This document shows, piece after piece, positions 45,708 through 57,416 of a stretch of DNA of 64,000 nucleotides. The first letter of the stretch is position 1; the number at the start of each line of letters is the position of its first letter. The position numbers were made by a program, and so were the translations under genes. Location: NCBI RefSeq assembly GCF_900537075.1, contig NZ_UNRA01000001.1, forward strand, positions 558,001 through 622,000, in the 5' to 3' direction. The notes beneath the pieces were generated by a model, which was not told the DNA's origin, did not search any database, and worked only from the letters and a program-made list of their open reading frames with translations. Origin of the DNA: Tropicibacter sp. Alg240-R139 (GTDB taxonomy: Bacteria; Pseudomonadota; Alphaproteobacteria; Rhodobacterales; Rhodobacteraceae).

Positions 45708-45819
45708 ATGGTCGGTTGCCACCGCGACGAAACACCTCTGACAAACCATTCTCCGCCACATTGCTTAACAAGGTGATTTGGCTATAGTGCGCGCTCTTTC
45801 GCAAGCAGGGGCGGATCGA

Positions 45820-46308
45820 ATGAGCGAGATCAAAGTTGGGATCATTATGGGCAGCCAATCGGACTGGCCCACGATGAAAGGGGCAGCGGATATTCTGGAC
45901 GAATTGGGCGTTGCCTATGAAACCCGGATCGTGTCTGCGCACAGAACACCGGATCGCCTGTGGGACTATGGTAAGACAGCCGTAGATCGTGGCTTGCATG
46001 TGATCATCGCTGGTGCCGGCGGCGCCGCGCACCTGCCAGGCATGATGGCGTCGAAAACCCGCGTGCCGGTGATCGGCATTCCGGTTCAGACCCGCGCGCT
46101 CTCGGGTGTCGACTCGCTTTACTCCATCGTACAGATGCCCAAGGGCTTTCCGGTTGCCACCATGGCCATCGGTGCCGCAGGCGCGGCAAACGGCGGCTTG
46201 ATGGCGGCCGGTATCCTTGCGATCGGTAACCCAGAACTCGCCGCCCGTCTCGACAAATGGCGCGACGATCTGTCGGCCTCGATCCCTGAGGTACCAAGCG
46301 ATGACTGA
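45820..46308 (+). CDS. purE: N5-carboxyaminoimidazole ribonucleotide mutase
   Basis: This 162-residue class I PurE converts N5-CAIR to CAIR in purine synthesis. It shows [10 protein letters not shown] (about 10-19), [14 protein letters not shown] (about 39-52, with the catalytic His) and [16 protein letters not shown] chose the ATG at 45820 because the family starts shortly before [11 protein letters not shown]. It overlaps purK by eight bases. Confidence 0.95.
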   Translation: MSEIKVGIIMGSQSDWPTMKGAADILDELGVAYETRIVSAHRTPDRLWDYGKTAVDRGLHVIIAGAGGAAHLPGMMASKTRVPVIGIPVQTRALSGVDSLYSIVQMPKGFPVATMAIGAAGAANGGLMAAGILAIGNPELAARLDKWRDDLSASIPEVPSDD

Positions 46309-47374
46309 AGCCCTTTCTCCCGGCGCCACCATTGGCATCCTTGGCGGCGGTCAGCTGGGCCGCATGCTCTCGGTCGCGGCCTCTCGACTGGGGTTCAAGA
46401 CGCATGTGTTCGAGCCCGGTTCCAACCCGCCCGCAGGCCATGTCGCAGATCAAGTGACTACCGCGGCCTACGAGGATACCGAGGCGCTCAAGCGCTTTGC
46501 TGATGCGGTCGATGTCATCACCTATGAGTTCGAAAACATCCCCACCGAAGCCTTGGACCTGCTTGAAGCACACAAACCCATCCGCCCAGGCCGCGAAACG
46601 CTACGCGTAAGCCAAGATCGGCTGACGGAAAAGGCGTTCCTGCAAGGGCTGGGCCTTAAAACCGCCCCCCACTCTGACATAACCGATCTCGATAGCCTGA
46701 ATGCCGCGATTGCCGAAATCGGAGCACCCGCGATCCTCAAAACACGCCGCTTTGGTTATGACGGCAAAGGCCAGTCGCGCCTGATGTCACCTGATGACAC
46801 TGAGAACGCACTGGCAGATATTGCAGGCGCACCCGCGATCCTCGAAGGATTTGTCGACTTCAGTCACGAGGTGTCTGTGATCGCCGCACGGGGAACGACC
46901 GGAGAGGTCGCCTGCTTCGATCCTGGCGAGAACGTGCATCGCGACGGCATCCTTCACACCACCACCGTGCCTGCACGGCTGAACGCAGCGCAGCGTATGG
47001 ACGCGGTTTTGCTGGCCGCCAATATCCTCAACGCACTGGATTATGTTGGTGTCATGGGCGTGGAACTCTTCGTGACGTCCCAAGGGATGATCGTGAACGA
47101 AATTGCTCCACGCGTACACAATTCCGGCCATTGGACGCAGAACGGATGCACAGTAGATCAATTCGAGCAGCATATCCGTGCGGTCGTGGGTTGGTCCCTC
47201 GGGGACGGTCAACGGCATTCTGACGTGGTGATGGAGAACCTGATTGGCCACGACGTGGACCGCATATCCGAGCTGGCCAAAGAACGCGACACGGCGATCC
47301 ATCTCTACGGAAAGGCCGAAACCAAGGCGGGTCGAAAGATGGGCCACGTCAACCGGGTCCAACGCAACAATTGA
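46301..47374 (+). CDS. purK: N5-carboxyaminoimidazole ribonucleotide synthase
   Basis: This 357-residue ATP-grasp enzyme makes N5-CAIR from AIR, ATP and bicarbonate. Landmarks are [20 protein letters not shown] (about 12-31), [14 protein letters not shown] (about 146-159), [17 protein letters not shown] and [14 protein letters not shown] (about 267-280). The start ATG at 46301 lies in the last codons of purE. Confidence 0.95.
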   Translation: MTEALSPGATIGILGGGQLGRMLSVAASRLGFKTHVFEPGSNPPAGHVADQVTTAAYEDTEALKRFADAVDVITYEFENIPTEALDLLEAHKPIRPGRETLRVSQDRLTEKAFLQGLGLKTAPHSDITDLDSLNAAIAEIGAPAILKTRRFGYDGKGQSRLMSPDDTENALADIAGAPAILEGFVDFSHEVSVIAARGTTGEVACFDPGENVHRDGILHTTTVPARLNAAQRMDAVLLAANILNALDYVGVMGVELFVTSQGMIVNEIAPRVHNSGHWTQNGCTVDQFEQHIRAVVGWSLGDGQRHSDVVMENLIGHDVDRISELAKERDTAIHLYGKAETKAGRKMGHVNRVQRNN

Positions 47375-47422
47375 AACGATGCGGTGCCGGGAAATCCCCG
47401 ATTTTCCGGGCGCGTCACCGAT

Positions 47423-47437
47423 GGCCCCAACGGGGCC
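47423..47437. terminator. weak hairpin between purK and phnM
   Basis: GGCCCC-AAC-GGGGCC lies between the two convergent genes. There is no T-run, so termination is uncertain. Confidence 0.4.
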
Positions 47438-47453
47438 TGAGGGGGCGCGCAGC

Positions 47454-48605
47454 CTAGCTTACAAAACGCGTGGTGACATCCCCACTCATGTAGCTCACCA
47501 CCCCGCCTGACAGGGTCGCAGCCACGCGGTGGTTGTCTGCTTCCAAAATTACCAGATCCGCGCGCAGTCCCGGCTTCAATCGGCCGCGATCAGACAGGCC
47601 CAATACACGCGCTGGCCCCGAGGACACAAGCTCCCAGGCGTCGCCAAAATCCAGCACACCCGACTTGCCCAACATCACCGCCGCGCGACGTGGGCTGGGG
47701 TAATGATAATCTGATGCCAATGCATCGCACAGCCCCATAGCAATCAGATCGACAGCCGAGGCATTGCCCTTGTGCGATCCGCCACGCACCACATTGGGTG
47801 ACCCCAGAATGACCGGATCGCCCGCTGCCCTCGCAGCCTCAGCCGCTTCGGCCGTTTCGGGGAATTCGCAGATCGATACGCCGCGCGCTTTCCAAGTTTC
47901 TCGGTCCTGGGCAGTCCGATCGTCATGGCTGCCCAAACGAACCCCGCGTGCCGCCAGGTCCGCCGCCAAAGCGGCCACCGCGGCAGGCACGACTTCTGCG
48001 CGCGCATGCATGTCTTTCAACATCTGCCAATGCAAATCCGGGTTTCGCCCCGCCTTGAGAGCCTGCCCTGTCAAACGAGGAGGCTTTTTTCCTGCCGCCA
48101 GCCGGTCATGTGGCAGGTGATCATTGAACACGACATAGGGCACGTCCCAGTCGCTCACCCGTTCAGCCAGCCCCTCGTAGTCGTCCAGCATATGCGTCTC
48201 GAACCGTAATTGCGGGATCAGATCTGTCGCTGTACGGTTTTTCACGGCCTTCATCGCCTGAAACACCTGCGCCGCATACTCTGGCGCGCGCAGTCCCCCC
48301 TCCCAGCTGAAAAACTGCGCCATCACGGCAGTGGTGATTCCGTTGGCAGCAAACTCCGCCTCAGCCGAGATCACGCCCTCGTCCATCTGCTTCATCGCCC
48401 CGCGACGTGGCGCCAGGTGGCGTTCAAACCCATCCCCGTGCAGATCCACGATCCCAGGCAGCACCAGATAGCCAGACAGGTCGATCTGACGCCCCTGTTC
48501 CGTCGCCTGAATAATGCCGTCGCCGATGCTCAAGGACCCATCGCTCAACCTGGCATCCGGCATCAAAACGTGGGCGCCAGTCAGGGTCAGCTCAAGTGGG
48601 GTCAT
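47454..48605 (-). CDS. phnM: PhnM-type amidohydrolase (ribose 1-methylphosphonate 5-triphosphate diphosphatase)
   Basis: This 383-residue amidohydrolase matches PhnM of the C-P lyase pathway. Landmarks are the metal motif [19 protein letters not shown] (about 49-67), [11 protein letters not shown] (about 134-144), [10 protein letters not shown] and [14 protein letters not shown] (about 225-238), then ASDYHYPSP. It overlaps a lipase-like gene by four bases and has no other phn genes near it. The phosphonate role is therefore inferred from family only. Confidence 0.85.
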   Translation of the reverse strand: MTPLELTLTGAHVLMPDARLSDGSLSIGDGIIQATEQGRQIDLSGYLVLPGIVDLHGDGFERHLAPRRGAMKQMDEGVISAEAEFAANGITTAVMAQFFSWEGGLRAPEYAAQVFQAMKAVKNRTATDLIPQLRFETHMLDDYEGLAERVSDWDVPYVVFNDHLPHDRLAAGKKPPRLTGQALKAGRNPDLHWQMLKDMHARAEVVPAAVAALAADLAARGVRLGSHDDRTAQDRETWKARGVSICEFPETAEAAEAARAAGDPVILGSPNVVRGGSHKGNASAVDLIAMGLCDALASDYHYPSPRRAAVMLGKSGVLDFGDAWELVSSGPARVLGLSDRGRLKPGLRADLVILEADNHRVAATLSGGVVSYMSGDVTTRFVS

Positions 48606-49372
48606 CGCGTGCTCATGGATTTGGGGATTTCACAACCCAGTCCCTCGCACACCTGCTCGATGGGGCCAAGCACTGAGTCAATCCAGGTAAGGTCCGGGTC
48701 AAACCGTCCGAACCGTAGAAAATGGATGGTCTGCGCAATCACGAGTGGATTGTTCATCATAAAGGTGTGCGTCACTGGCAGCTGGATGTGATCCGCCATT
48801 CCCTTCACCCGTGTCGAGGTGACCGACACCTTACCATCATCCGGGCCGGGGATGATCGACGAGAACAACGGGTTGAGCGAATTGGTTCCAGCGATGATAC
48901 CCAACGGGAAATCTACCGGCCCCAGGCTGCGTGGCACGCTTTCCATGCCGGTCCCAAGCGCAAGCCCCGCAGGGCCGTTCAACATGCCAAACACCTCGTA
49001 GGCGCCCAGTTCATCCACCAATTCGCTGCCTTGGTTGGGCGGGCTCAACATCACCACCTGGCCAAGGTTCTTGGGTTTGTGCATCTGAAACCAATAGCGT
49101 ACCAGAATGCCACCCATCGAATGGGTTACGAAATGGACCGTTTGATCGCCACATTGCGCAACAGCCGCTGGTATGGTCTGCGCCGCCAGATCAGGAATAG
49201 GTAGATCAGTTGAGGGGTATCCCGGCCGCACGGTGTCGTATTCGTAGAGGTCCAAAACCTCTTCCATCACACTCAACGATGCCTCGGTTCTGGCCAACCC
49301 ATGCAATAGGACCACACAATCCGCCGCAGCGGGCAGCGGCCACATTAGAAGGATCAAAATTAATTTGCGCAT
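48602..49372 (-). CDS. exported alpha/beta hydrolase, lipase-like
   Basis: This 256-residue protein has a signal peptide (residues 1-17, ending PAAAD) and a lipase fold. [11 protein letters not shown] (about 22-32) forms the oxyanion loop. The nucleophile elbow THSMGG is at about 83-88, and acidic and His residues near [12 protein letters not shown] and THTFMMN may complete the triad. It lies upstream of phnM with an ATGA overlap. The substrate is unknown. Confidence 0.8.
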   Translation of the reverse strand: MRKLILILLMWPLPAAADCVVLLHGLARTEASLSVMEEVLDLYEYDTVRPGYPSTDLPIPDLAAQTIPAAVAQCGDQTVHFVTHSMGGILVRYWFQMHKPKNLGQVVMLSPPNQGSELVDELGAYEVFGMLNGPAGLALGTGMESVPRSLGPVDFPLGIIAGTNSLNPLFSSIIPGPDDGKVSVTSTRVKGMADHIQLPVTHTFMMNNPLVIAQTIHFLRFGRFDPDLTWIDSVLGPIEQVCEGLGCEIPKSMSTR

Positions 49373-49411
49373 GTTTTTCCATACCCTGTATCGACATGCG
49401 GGAAAAGTGGA

Positions 49412-50251
49412 TCACTTTTTACGTTTGGTGCTAGCCAGCGTAATCCCGCCCAGAACCAGCGCGGCTCCGAACACAAGATCGACAGACATTGCTTCGCCTA
49501 ACAAAAGTGCACCAGACAGCAAGGCAATGATGGGCACGCTGAGTTGCACGGTTCCAGCCACGGCTGCAGCCAGGTTCGGCAAAACCCGATACCACAGCGC
49601 GTATCCCAGGCCAGAGGTCACCGCACCGCAGATGACGGCCAACAAAATCCCTTCCATGGTCAGTTCCCGCACGTCCAGAACAATCAGGATGCAGGTCATC
49701 GTGATAGGCAAGGCCACTACGAAATTGGCCGCCGTTCCCGACAGGGCATCACGCTCTTGTCGACCGACAAGCGTGTAAAAGCCCCATCCGACACCCGCCG
49801 CCATCATCAAAGCAGCACCCGTGATATCGACCAAAGCTCCTTCGCTCGGCCATAGCACCCACGCCAAACCGGCAAAGGCAACCCCTGCTCCGGTCAACTG
49901 TCGCGCAGATGGGGGCGTTCCGGTCAGCGCTGTCACCAAAAACATCGTCATTTGCACAACGCCGAACAGAATGAGCGCCCCGACACCCGCATCCAGCGTC
50001 AGATAAGCCAGCGAAAAGCCAACCAGATAGAGCGACAACGACCCGCCACCGACCAGCCGCCTGCCGGACAAAAACTCCATCCGTCCCCGCTTCAACAAAA
50101 CCAGAACCATCAGCGTCACCGCTCCGGCGATGACCCGAACGATGGCAAAACTGCCTGGATCGATGGAACCGCTGTCCACCGCAAACCGGTTGAGTATGGA
50201 ATTGGAGGCAAAAGCAACCATGGTTAGGGAGGTAAGCAGAAACAGACGCAT
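49412..50251 (-). CDS. EamA/DMT-family transporter
   Basis: This 279-residue inner-membrane protein has about ten spans in two EamA repeats. The first repeat includes IVRVIAGAVTLMVLVLLKRG and the second TMEGILLAVICGAVTSGLGY and YALWYRVLPNLAAAVAGTVQ. Members export metabolites such as amino acids or nucleosides. The N-terminus acts as a signal anchor. The cargo cannot be predicted. Confidence 0.88.
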   Translation of the reverse strand: MRLFLLTSLTMVAFASNSILNRFAVDSGSIDPGSFAIVRVIAGAVTLMVLVLLKRGRMEFLSGRRLVGGGSLSLYLVGFSLAYLTLDAGVGALILFGVVQMTMFLVTALTGTPPSARQLTGAGVAFAGLAWVLWPSEGALVDITGAALMMAAGVGWGFYTLVGRQERDALSGTAANFVVALPITMTCILIVLDVRELTMEGILLAVICGAVTSGLGYALWYRVLPNLAAAVAGTVQLSVPIIALLSGALLLGEAMSVDLVFGAALVLGGITLASTKRKK

Positions 50252-50305
50252 ACCCTGCCTTACCGCGAGTGGGCTGTGGGGAATACCAAAAACTGTTTCA
50301 GGAGA

Positions 50306-50773
50306 TCACGCCCCGAATGCAGGCGGGTAAACAAGCGTCTCTTTTGGCGCATCTTTGCCAGGGCCTGCCAAAAGCGTGTGTTCCACCGGGTAGGGTGAAG
50401 TCAGGTTTTGCGCCCGCGCAGACGAAAACCCTCGTTTGCCATAATAGCTCGGATCGCCCAGAACAACAGCTGTCAGGTCGCGCTCGCTAAGCCAATTCTG
50501 TACCGCTTTCATCAGTTTTCCACCGATACCGCGCCTTTGCACAGATGGCTCGACAGCGACGGGCGCAAGACACACCCAGCCAGATGGGCGTTTCATCCAT
50601 GACAAGGCTGCATAGCCCACAAGTTTGTCGTCTTCGGTGATTGTTAACTCTGCAGCCACGTCCCGGTCCGCGCGCAGGGCATGGACCAGCGCGGCCTCAT
50701 CCTCACCTTCAAACGCAGCGCGCAGCAGCGAATCAACATGTTGGGGGAAGGCAGCGGAAGACAGCGGTGGCAT
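50306..50773 (-). CDS. GNAT-family N-acetyltransferase
   Basis: This 155-residue protein has the GNAT fold. The acetyl-CoA loop is LAPVAVEPSVQRRGIGGKLM (about 69-88) with the R-R-G-I-G-G pattern, followed by a helix and VVLGDPSYYGKRGFSSARA. The latter segment is typical of the YhbS group. The substrate is unknown. It lies downstream of the groEL terminator. Confidence 0.88.
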   Translation of the reverse strand: MPPLSSAAFPQHVDSLLRAAFEGEDEAALVHALRADRDVAAELTITEDDKLVGYAALSWMKRPSGWVCLAPVAVEPSVQRRGIGGKLMKAVQNWLSERDLTAVVLGDPSYYGKRGFSSARAQNLTSPYPVEHTLLAGPGKDAPKETLVYPPAFGA

Positions 50774-50800
50774 TACGGTAAGACCTTGATACTAGATACA

Positions 50801-50834
50801 AAAAAGGGGCCGCCTAGTGGCGACCCCTTCTTTT
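50801..50834 (-). terminator. terminator of groES-groEL
   Basis: AAGGGGCCGCC (50804-50814) pairs with GGCGACCCCTT (50819-50829), one mismatch, with a T-run on the minus strand after the stem. Confidence 0.8.
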
Positions 50835-50853
50835 AGCACAAAGGCTTGGCAGA

Positions 50854-52536
<1,683 letters not shown>

Positions 52537-52554
52537 TCAGAGAAGCCGGTTAGC

Positions 52555-52842
52555 TTACTCGATGATCCCCATGATGTCGCTTTCTTTCATCATCAGCAGC
52601 TCTTCGCCGTCGACCTGAACCTCGGTGCCCGACCATTTGCCGAACAGGATTTTGTCGCCAGCCGAAACGGCCATCGCGATCAGCTCGCCGCTGTCTTTGC
52701 GTGCGCCTTCGCCGGTCGACACAACAACGCCTTCGCTGGGCTTTTCTTTTGCGGATTCGGGGATGATCAGGCCGCCCGAAGTTTTTTCTTCGCTTTCGGT
52801 ACGGCGAACCAGTACCCGGTCATGAAGCGGTTTCAATGCCAT
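52555..52842 (-). CDS. groS: co-chaperonin GroES
   Basis: This 95-residue co-chaperonin caps the GroEL ring. It starts with [11 protein letters not shown] and holds the mobile loop at residues 16-32 ([17 protein letters not shown]). The conserved [14 protein letters not shown] follows, then [14 protein letters not shown] at the end. A strong SD lies upstream and a CIRCE operator is at 52908-52934. Confidence 0.97.
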   Translation of the reverse strand: MALKPLHDRVLVRRTESEEKTSGGLIIPESAKEKPSEGVVVSTGEGARKDSGELIAMAVSAGDKILFGKWSGTEVQVDGEELLMMKESDIMGIIE

Positions 52843-52907
52843 CTTTGCAGCTCCTTAAGCTCAAAGTTCGTTTCTTTACGGCTCCGGCGCTCCCTAGCGT
52901 CGAGCCG

Positions 52908-52934
52908 TTATCACTCATCTTAGTTGAGTGCTAA
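52908..52934. promoter_or_regulatory. CIRCE operator (HrcA binding site)
   Basis: TTATCACTC-N9-GAGTGCTAA matches the CIRCE consensus TTAGCACTC-N9-GAGTGCTAA with one mismatch. It lies 66 bases upstream of groES and predicts repression by HrcA, relieved on heat shock. Confidence 0.92.
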
Positions 52935-52996
52935 CGACGCATAGCTATGCACAGTAATTTTCCGAGTCAACGTCTACGGTCAGATTTTTTGCAAAA

Positions 52997-53668
52997 TTAG
53001 TCCGCTTCCCAGCTGTAGGCCCAGTGGACGAGGCCTTCGGACCCTTGCGAGGTAAGCGCGTAAACGCCAGTTTCAACCTTTTCGAACCAACCGTAGTGAT
53101 TGTCCCTCATGAGGGTTGTCGCCTTGGCCACCCCAGTAGATTTGGCGACGATTGATCCTTTGGCCGCCCCACATTCCGCCAGGTAGGCCGCACAGCGCAA
53201 TGCATCCTGCCGATAGGCCGTGACGATACCGTGCCGCGTGGCCCCTCCGGCATTTGGGTCCCCCTCGAGGCGATTGAATTCGCGTAAAAGACGTTCGGCC
53301 CGCTTCTTGGATTTGCGTGGCGCATATGGCCCCGGATCGCAATGTACCTCGGCCCGACCATCAGCGCGAACGGTGATCATGCCCAAGCCAAGACGGCGGC
53401 ACATCGACAGATTATCCTTTAGTGCGCGCCGCGCAGTCCTGCCGGTAGGTCTTGCTACAGCTATGTAAACCAGATCCGTCACTGACAACCGCGTGATCGC
53501 CTGGTGAAACAGGCTAAGCGAAAACCGCAGTTTCAGCTCGACAATGACCGGAGGTTCATCGCCGCGACAGGCCATGACGTCGGCGGCACCGACCTCGCCC
53601 TTGACCTCATACCCCTGCTCTTCGAGCAGCGCCTTGACCGATGGATAGAGTTCCTGTTCGCGCTCCAT
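52997..53668 (-). CDS. DUF2161 putative PD-(D/E)XK phosphodiesterase
   Basis: This 223-residue protein matches the DUF2161 family. The nuclease-like core is near the start: LYPSVKALLEEQGYEVKGEV, then GAADVMACRG (about 27-36) as the Asp and PPVIVELKLRF (about 39-49) as the E-x-K. The C-terminal half contains a winged-helix-like segment (KGSIVAKSTGVAKATTLMRD). It is divergent from the TraB/GumN gene. The target is unknown. Confidence 0.85.
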   Translation of the reverse strand: MEREQELYPSVKALLEEQGYEVKGEVGAADVMACRGDEPPVIVELKLRFSLSLFHQAITRLSVTDLVYIAVARPTGRTARRALKDNLSMCRRLGLGMITVRADGRAEVHCDPGPYAPRKSKKRAERLLREFNRLEGDPNAGGATRHGIVTAYRQDALRCAAYLAECGAAKGSIVAKSTGVAKATTLMRDNHYGWFEKVETGVYALTSQGSEGLVHWAYSWEAD

Positions 53669-53783
53669 TGTTTCATTCTAGGGACAGCCCTCACCCTCCA
53701 CAATCGCCTTTCGCCGCTAGCACTTGTCTCGTCCGCACTTCTGCCTACAGTCGATTGAAATGTCTTGATTGAAGGTGCACCCA

Positions 53784-54770
53784 ATGCTGCGCTTGTTTGT
53801 CTTTGTCTTGTTCGGCCTGACTTTTGCATCCGCAGCCAATGCGCAATGCCAAGGCACAGATCTAAGAGATCGGCTAACCCCATCGGCCCAAGAGCGCCTA
53901 AAGCAAGAGATCACTAAAGTGCCCTTTGCCTATGGCAATCATTGGGTCGCCACCAAAGGTAAACAGCGCATCAATGTGATCGGCACCCAGCACACCGGCG
54001 ACAGCCGGATGCGATCCATCATGCGTACCTTGCGCCCTGTCATCGAAAGGGCGGATGCAGTCCTGCTGGAAGTGACACGACTTGAACTGGCAAAGATGGA
54101 ACAGCGACTGCGGGACAATCGCTCGCTCTTTCTGATCACAAAGGGGCCGACTTTGCCAAAGATAATGTCCAAATCGGCATGGACAGACCTAAGCGTACGA
54201 ATGGAACTGTTTGGGTATGAGCCCGAGCAAACCGCTCGCATTCAGCCCTGGTACCTGTCGCTGTCGCTGGCGCAGAGCGGCTGTGGTGGGCGAGGGTTTG
54301 CCTCGTATTCCGGCCTGGATGATCGGATCGAGGATGTGGCCATTCGCAACCGCATCCCCATCGGGTCCCTGGAACGTTCGATGGATGGCATGCGCGCTTT
54401 GGCCAAGCAATCAATCCGTGATCAGGCCAAACTGCTTGAACTGGATCTGGCGAGTGGTCTGAACATCGACGATCAGGTCGTGACCCAACGAAACGCGTAT
54501 TTCAACGAAACCCTGGCCGAGGCGCTGTTGATCAAAGAGTGGACCATGTACCGCGACATCGACATCTCGCGGTCCGAGGTAGTGCGGCTTTTGCGGCAGT
54601 TCGATGATCTGTTACTGGACCGCCGCAACAAGGCCTGGATGCCGGTCATCATACGTACCAAGGGGAACAATCTGGTGGTGGCTGTCGGGGCCGCGCATCT
54701 GCCAGGGCGCAACGGAATTCTGAACCTTCTGAGCAAACGTGGTTACACGCTGACGCGGGCATCGTTCTAA
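53784..54770 (+). CDS. TraB/GumN family protein
   Basis: This 328-residue exported protein has a signal peptide (residues 1-20, ending ASAANAQ) and the TraB/GumN fold related to Tiki proteases. Landmarks are RINVIGTQHTGD (about 63-74; G-x-x-H), AVLLEVTRLELAKMEQRL (about 95-112) and VVAVGAAHLPGRNGILNLL (about 298-316; G-x-x-H). I chose the ATG at 53784 with GAAGGT upstream; an in-frame TTG at 53769 is less likely. A metalloprotease activity is possible. Confidence 0.85.
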   Translation: MLRLFVFVLFGLTFASAANAQCQGTDLRDRLTPSAQERLKQEITKVPFAYGNHWVATKGKQRINVIGTQHTGDSRMRSIMRTLRPVIERADAVLLEVTRLELAKMEQRLRDNRSLFLITKGPTLPKIMSKSAWTDLSVRMELFGYEPEQTARIQPWYLSLSLAQSGCGGRGFASYSGLDDRIEDVAIRNRIPIGSLERSMDGMRALAKQSIRDQAKLLELDLASGLNIDDQVVTQRNAYFNETLAEALLIKEWTMYRDIDISRSEVVRLLRQFDDLLLDRRNKAWMPVIIRTKGNNLVVAVGAAHLPGRNGILNLLSKRGYTLTRASF

Positions 54771-54870
54771 GCGCGTCAGACCATGTGCCGCAGGTGGTCG
54801 CAGGTTGCGTGACATCGACCCCTGCCCGGCCTATAAGGCCCGCAAAATTCGTTAAACGCAGGACGCAGTC

Positions 54871-55791
54871 ATGACCACTCTCGTATTTGGACATAAATCC
54901 CCCGACACGGATTCCACCGGCTCGCCCATTGTCTGGGCTTGGTATCTGAACGAAATCAAAGGCATTGACGCCAAGCCGGCCTTGCTGGGTGAGCCCAACA
55001 CCGAAGCGGCGTTCATGCTGGAGCGCTGGAACCTGGACAAGCCCGAGATCATCGCAGATGTGGCCGACGGTCAGGCCTGTGTTGTGGTAGACACCAACAA
55101 CCCCGCCGAGCTGCCCGCCAACATCAATGGCGCAGACCTGCAAGAGATCATCGACCACCACGCACTGGTCGGCGGCCTGAAAACCAAGGGTCCGATCAAC
55201 ATCACGATCCGTCAGCTGGCCTGCACCGCCACCATCATGATCGACCTGATGGGTGATGATGCCGCCAAGATGCCCGAAGCCATCAAAGGCGCGGCGCTGA
55301 CCTGCATCCTGTCCGACACGCTGGAATTCCGCTCGCCCACCACAACCGATCACGACCGTGCTGTCGCCGAAAAACTGGCCACCGATCTGGGTCTGGACGT
55401 CTCGGCCTACGCCGCTGACATGTTTGCCGCCAAGTCGGATGTCTCGTCCTTCTCGGATGCCGAACTGATCCGCATGGACAGCAAGGAATACGAAGTCGAC
55501 AGCACCAAGTTCCGCGTCTCGGTTCTGGAAACCACCGCGCCGGGCGTCGTGTTGGACCGCAAAGCGTCCCTGATGGAGTCGATGACCGCTGTTGCGGGAG
55601 AAGATGGTGTGGATCAGGTTCTGCTGTTTGTGGTCGACATCCTGAACGAAGAGGCCACTCTGATGGTCCCCAACGATCTGGTTAAGGGCGTGGCAGAAAA
55701 GAGCTTTGGTGTGGCCGTGGAGGGCGACGCCGTTGTCCTGCCCGGCGTCATGAGCCGCAAGAAACAGATCATTCCGAACCTCAAAGTCTGA
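54871..55791 (+). CDS. ppaC: manganese-dependent inorganic pyrophosphatase
   Basis: This 306-residue family II (DHH) pyrophosphatase hydrolyses pyrophosphate. The metal ligands lie in VFGHKSPDTDSTGSP (about 5-19), VVVDTNNPAELPAN (about 71-84) and EIIDHHALVGG (about 93-103). The C-terminal active-site Arg/Lys are in VMSRKKQIIPNL. It has no CBS domains. A strong terminator follows. Confidence 0.95.
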   Translation: MTTLVFGHKSPDTDSTGSPIVWAWYLNEIKGIDAKPALLGEPNTEAAFMLERWNLDKPEIIADVADGQACVVVDTNNPAELPANINGADLQEIIDHHALVGGLKTKGPINITIRQLACTATIMIDLMGDDAAKMPEAIKGAALTCILSDTLEFRSPTTTDHDRAVAEKLATDLGLDVSAYAADMFAAKSDVSSFSDAELIRMDSKEYEVDSTKFRVSVLETTAPGVVLDRKASLMESMTAVAGEDGVDQVLLFVVDILNEEATLMVPNDLVKGVAEKSFGVAVEGDAVVLPGVMSRKKQIIPNLKV

Positions 55792-55814
55792 TCTGTCTCT
55801 ATGTTACGGTTTGG

Positions 55815-55842
55815 AAGGCGCCCCGGTTGGGCGCCTTTTTTT
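55815..55842 (+). terminator. terminator of ppaC
   Basis: AAGGCGCCC (55815-55823) pairs with GGGCGCCTT (55829-55837), followed by seven T. Confidence 0.9.
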
Positions 55843-55844
55843 AT

Positions 55845-55890
55845 GCGAGGCTCTGCCTCGCGCTCCGGGATATTTCTGGCAAGAAGAAAA
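55845..55890. repeat. intergenic hairpin with CCGGGATATTT tail
   Basis: GCGAGGC-TCT-GCCTCGC (55845-55861) is a perfect 7-bp hairpin followed by CTCCGGGATATTTCTGGC and a purine-rich AAGAAGAAAAG. From memory, related hairpin-plus-tail sequences are frequent between genes in Rhodobacteraceae. Confidence 0.45.
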
Positions 55891-55896
55891 GAAAGT

Positions 55897-56307
55897 TCAC
55901 CCCGTTCCAGGATACCCGTCGAATGTAGGCAAGTCGTCTGGAATGTGGTGAAAAGCCTGCGCCTCGTCCACATAGATCGACATCTTGGGCGCTTTGTAGA
56001 TGCTTGGGTCATCCAAAGTGCCAATCTTGAGGATCACCGCATCAAGCCCTGGGCGCCGCGACGTCAGCTGCGTGCCACACGCACCGCAGAATTCACGGGT
56101 GACCCGGGCCTGATGGTCGGGTCGTTGGTAGGCACTGGGATTGCCTTGAGTGTAAGTGAACCCCTCTTTGGGCAGAACCATGAACAGGTTGGGTGCCCCG
56201 CCCGTGAAATGCTGGCACGCCCGGCAATAGCATTGCGCCTTGAGCATCGGCTTGCCAGTTACCTCGAACCGAATTGCGCCGCAAAAGCATCCACCTGAAT
56301 GTGTCAT
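55897..56307 (-). CDS. GFA family (glutathione-dependent formaldehyde-activating) protein
   Basis: This 136-residue zinc protein of the Gfa/CENP-V fold has GGCFCGAIRFEV (about 5-16), QCYCRACQHFTG (about 25-36) and REFCGACGTQL (about 71-81), which provide the seven zinc-binding Cys. Despite the name, most relatives have unknown substrates. It is divergent from the GlxA-type regulator. Confidence 0.9.
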   Translation of the reverse strand: MTHSGGCFCGAIRFEVTGKPMLKAQCYCRACQHFTGGAPNLFMVLPKEGFTYTQGNPSAYQRPDHQARVTREFCGACGTQLTSRRPGLDAVILKIGTLDDPSIYKAPKMSIYVDEAQAFHHIPDDLPTFDGYPGTG

Positions 56308-56405
56308 CGTTAGTGTCTCCGATTTGTGCTGACAAAGGGACTATGGACAACTGCAGGAATTTTGAGCAGTGTCTCTAACGACATTTTTCATACTGATTTG
56401 GACAA

Positions 56406-57329
56406 ATGGTTATACGCACACTGATCCTGCACCCTACGCCTTGCCAGATCTCTAGCCTGGCAATCGCGCAAGAAATGCTGGACACGGCCAATCGGATCGC
56501 AGTGTTGCGTGCCGGGCAGCCGTTGTTTGAGCACCGGACGCTCCGACCAAATGACGCCCTGACGCAAAACCCCAATGTAGACTTGGTGATCTTGCCGGGC
56601 CTGGGCCTTGCCACACCCCGCGAACTGCGAAGCGCCATGACTACAGAGAATTTCGCCCGTCTGAGCCAGAGCTTGGCGACGCTTTCCCGTCCCGATGTCA
56701 CCTTGGCAGGTGCCTGTTCAGGGTGTTTTGCGCTAGGGGCTGCCGGGCTGCTGGATGGGCGGACGGTGACAACGACATGGTGGCTGGCTCCTTACCTAAA
56801 ATCCCTGTTTCCAAAGGTACAGCTAGACCCGTCGCAAGTCGTTTGGCAAGACGGTGATCTGTTCACCGCAGGCGCAGCATTTGCCCAGATCGACCTGATG
56901 CTGGCGCTGATCGAGCATTTTGGCGGCTTCGCCCTGGCCGAGGATTGCCGCCGTTTCACCATGGCCGACAGCCGCCCCAGCCAGCTGCCCTATCTTTTGA
57001 TCGCTACATTGGTGGCCGGTGACCCGCAACTGCAGCGTGCCGAGATCTATGTGCGTCGCAACATATCGCGTCAGGTGGAATTGGCAGAACTGGCGGAAGC
57101 AGCGGGGCTGGGCGCCAGGACCTTCGCCCGACGCCTCGGACAAAAGGCGGCGATGACCCCAACCGAATTTACCCAGACCCTGCGCGTAACAGAGGCCATC
57201 CGACTGGCTCGAACCAGCGATCTGCCCCAAAGCGAAATCGCGCATCGCGTTGGCTATGGCGACGATACAGCGCTGCGTCGGGTGATGCTCAAACGGGCGG
57301 GTCAAACGCTGGAGAGTTTTCGCCGTTGA
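56406..57329 (+). CDS. GlxA-type transcriptional regulator (DJ-1/PfpI plus AraC)
   Basis: This 307-residue regulator has an N-terminal DJ-1/PfpI-like sensor (residues 1-185, with VDLVILPGLGL and LAGACSGCFALGAAGLLDG, where the elbow Cys sits) and a C-terminal AraC DNA-binding domain (about 210-305, VELAELAEAAGLGARTFARR, TEAIRLARTSDLPQSEIAHR). It may control the adjacent GFA gene. The effector is unknown. Confidence 0.9.
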   Translation: MVIRTLILHPTPCQISSLAIAQEMLDTANRIAVLRAGQPLFEHRTLRPNDALTQNPNVDLVILPGLGLATPRELRSAMTTENFARLSQSLATLSRPDVTLAGACSGCFALGAAGLLDGRTVTTTWWLAPYLKSLFPKVQLDPSQVVWQDGDLFTAGAAFAQIDLMLALIEHFGGFALAEDCRRFTMADSRPSQLPYLLIATLVAGDPQLQRAEIYVRRNISRQVELAELAEAAGLGARTFARRLGQKAAMTPTEFTQTLRVTEAIRLARTSDLPQSEIAHRVGYGDDTALRRVMLKRAGQTLESFRR

Positions 57330-57416
57330 ATTGGTGATTCCACGTCTCGCCATGGTCAAACGCATTGCTGTCGGGCATACACCCCTTGTCAGACACTGCA
57401 CGATTAGGCCGATTTC

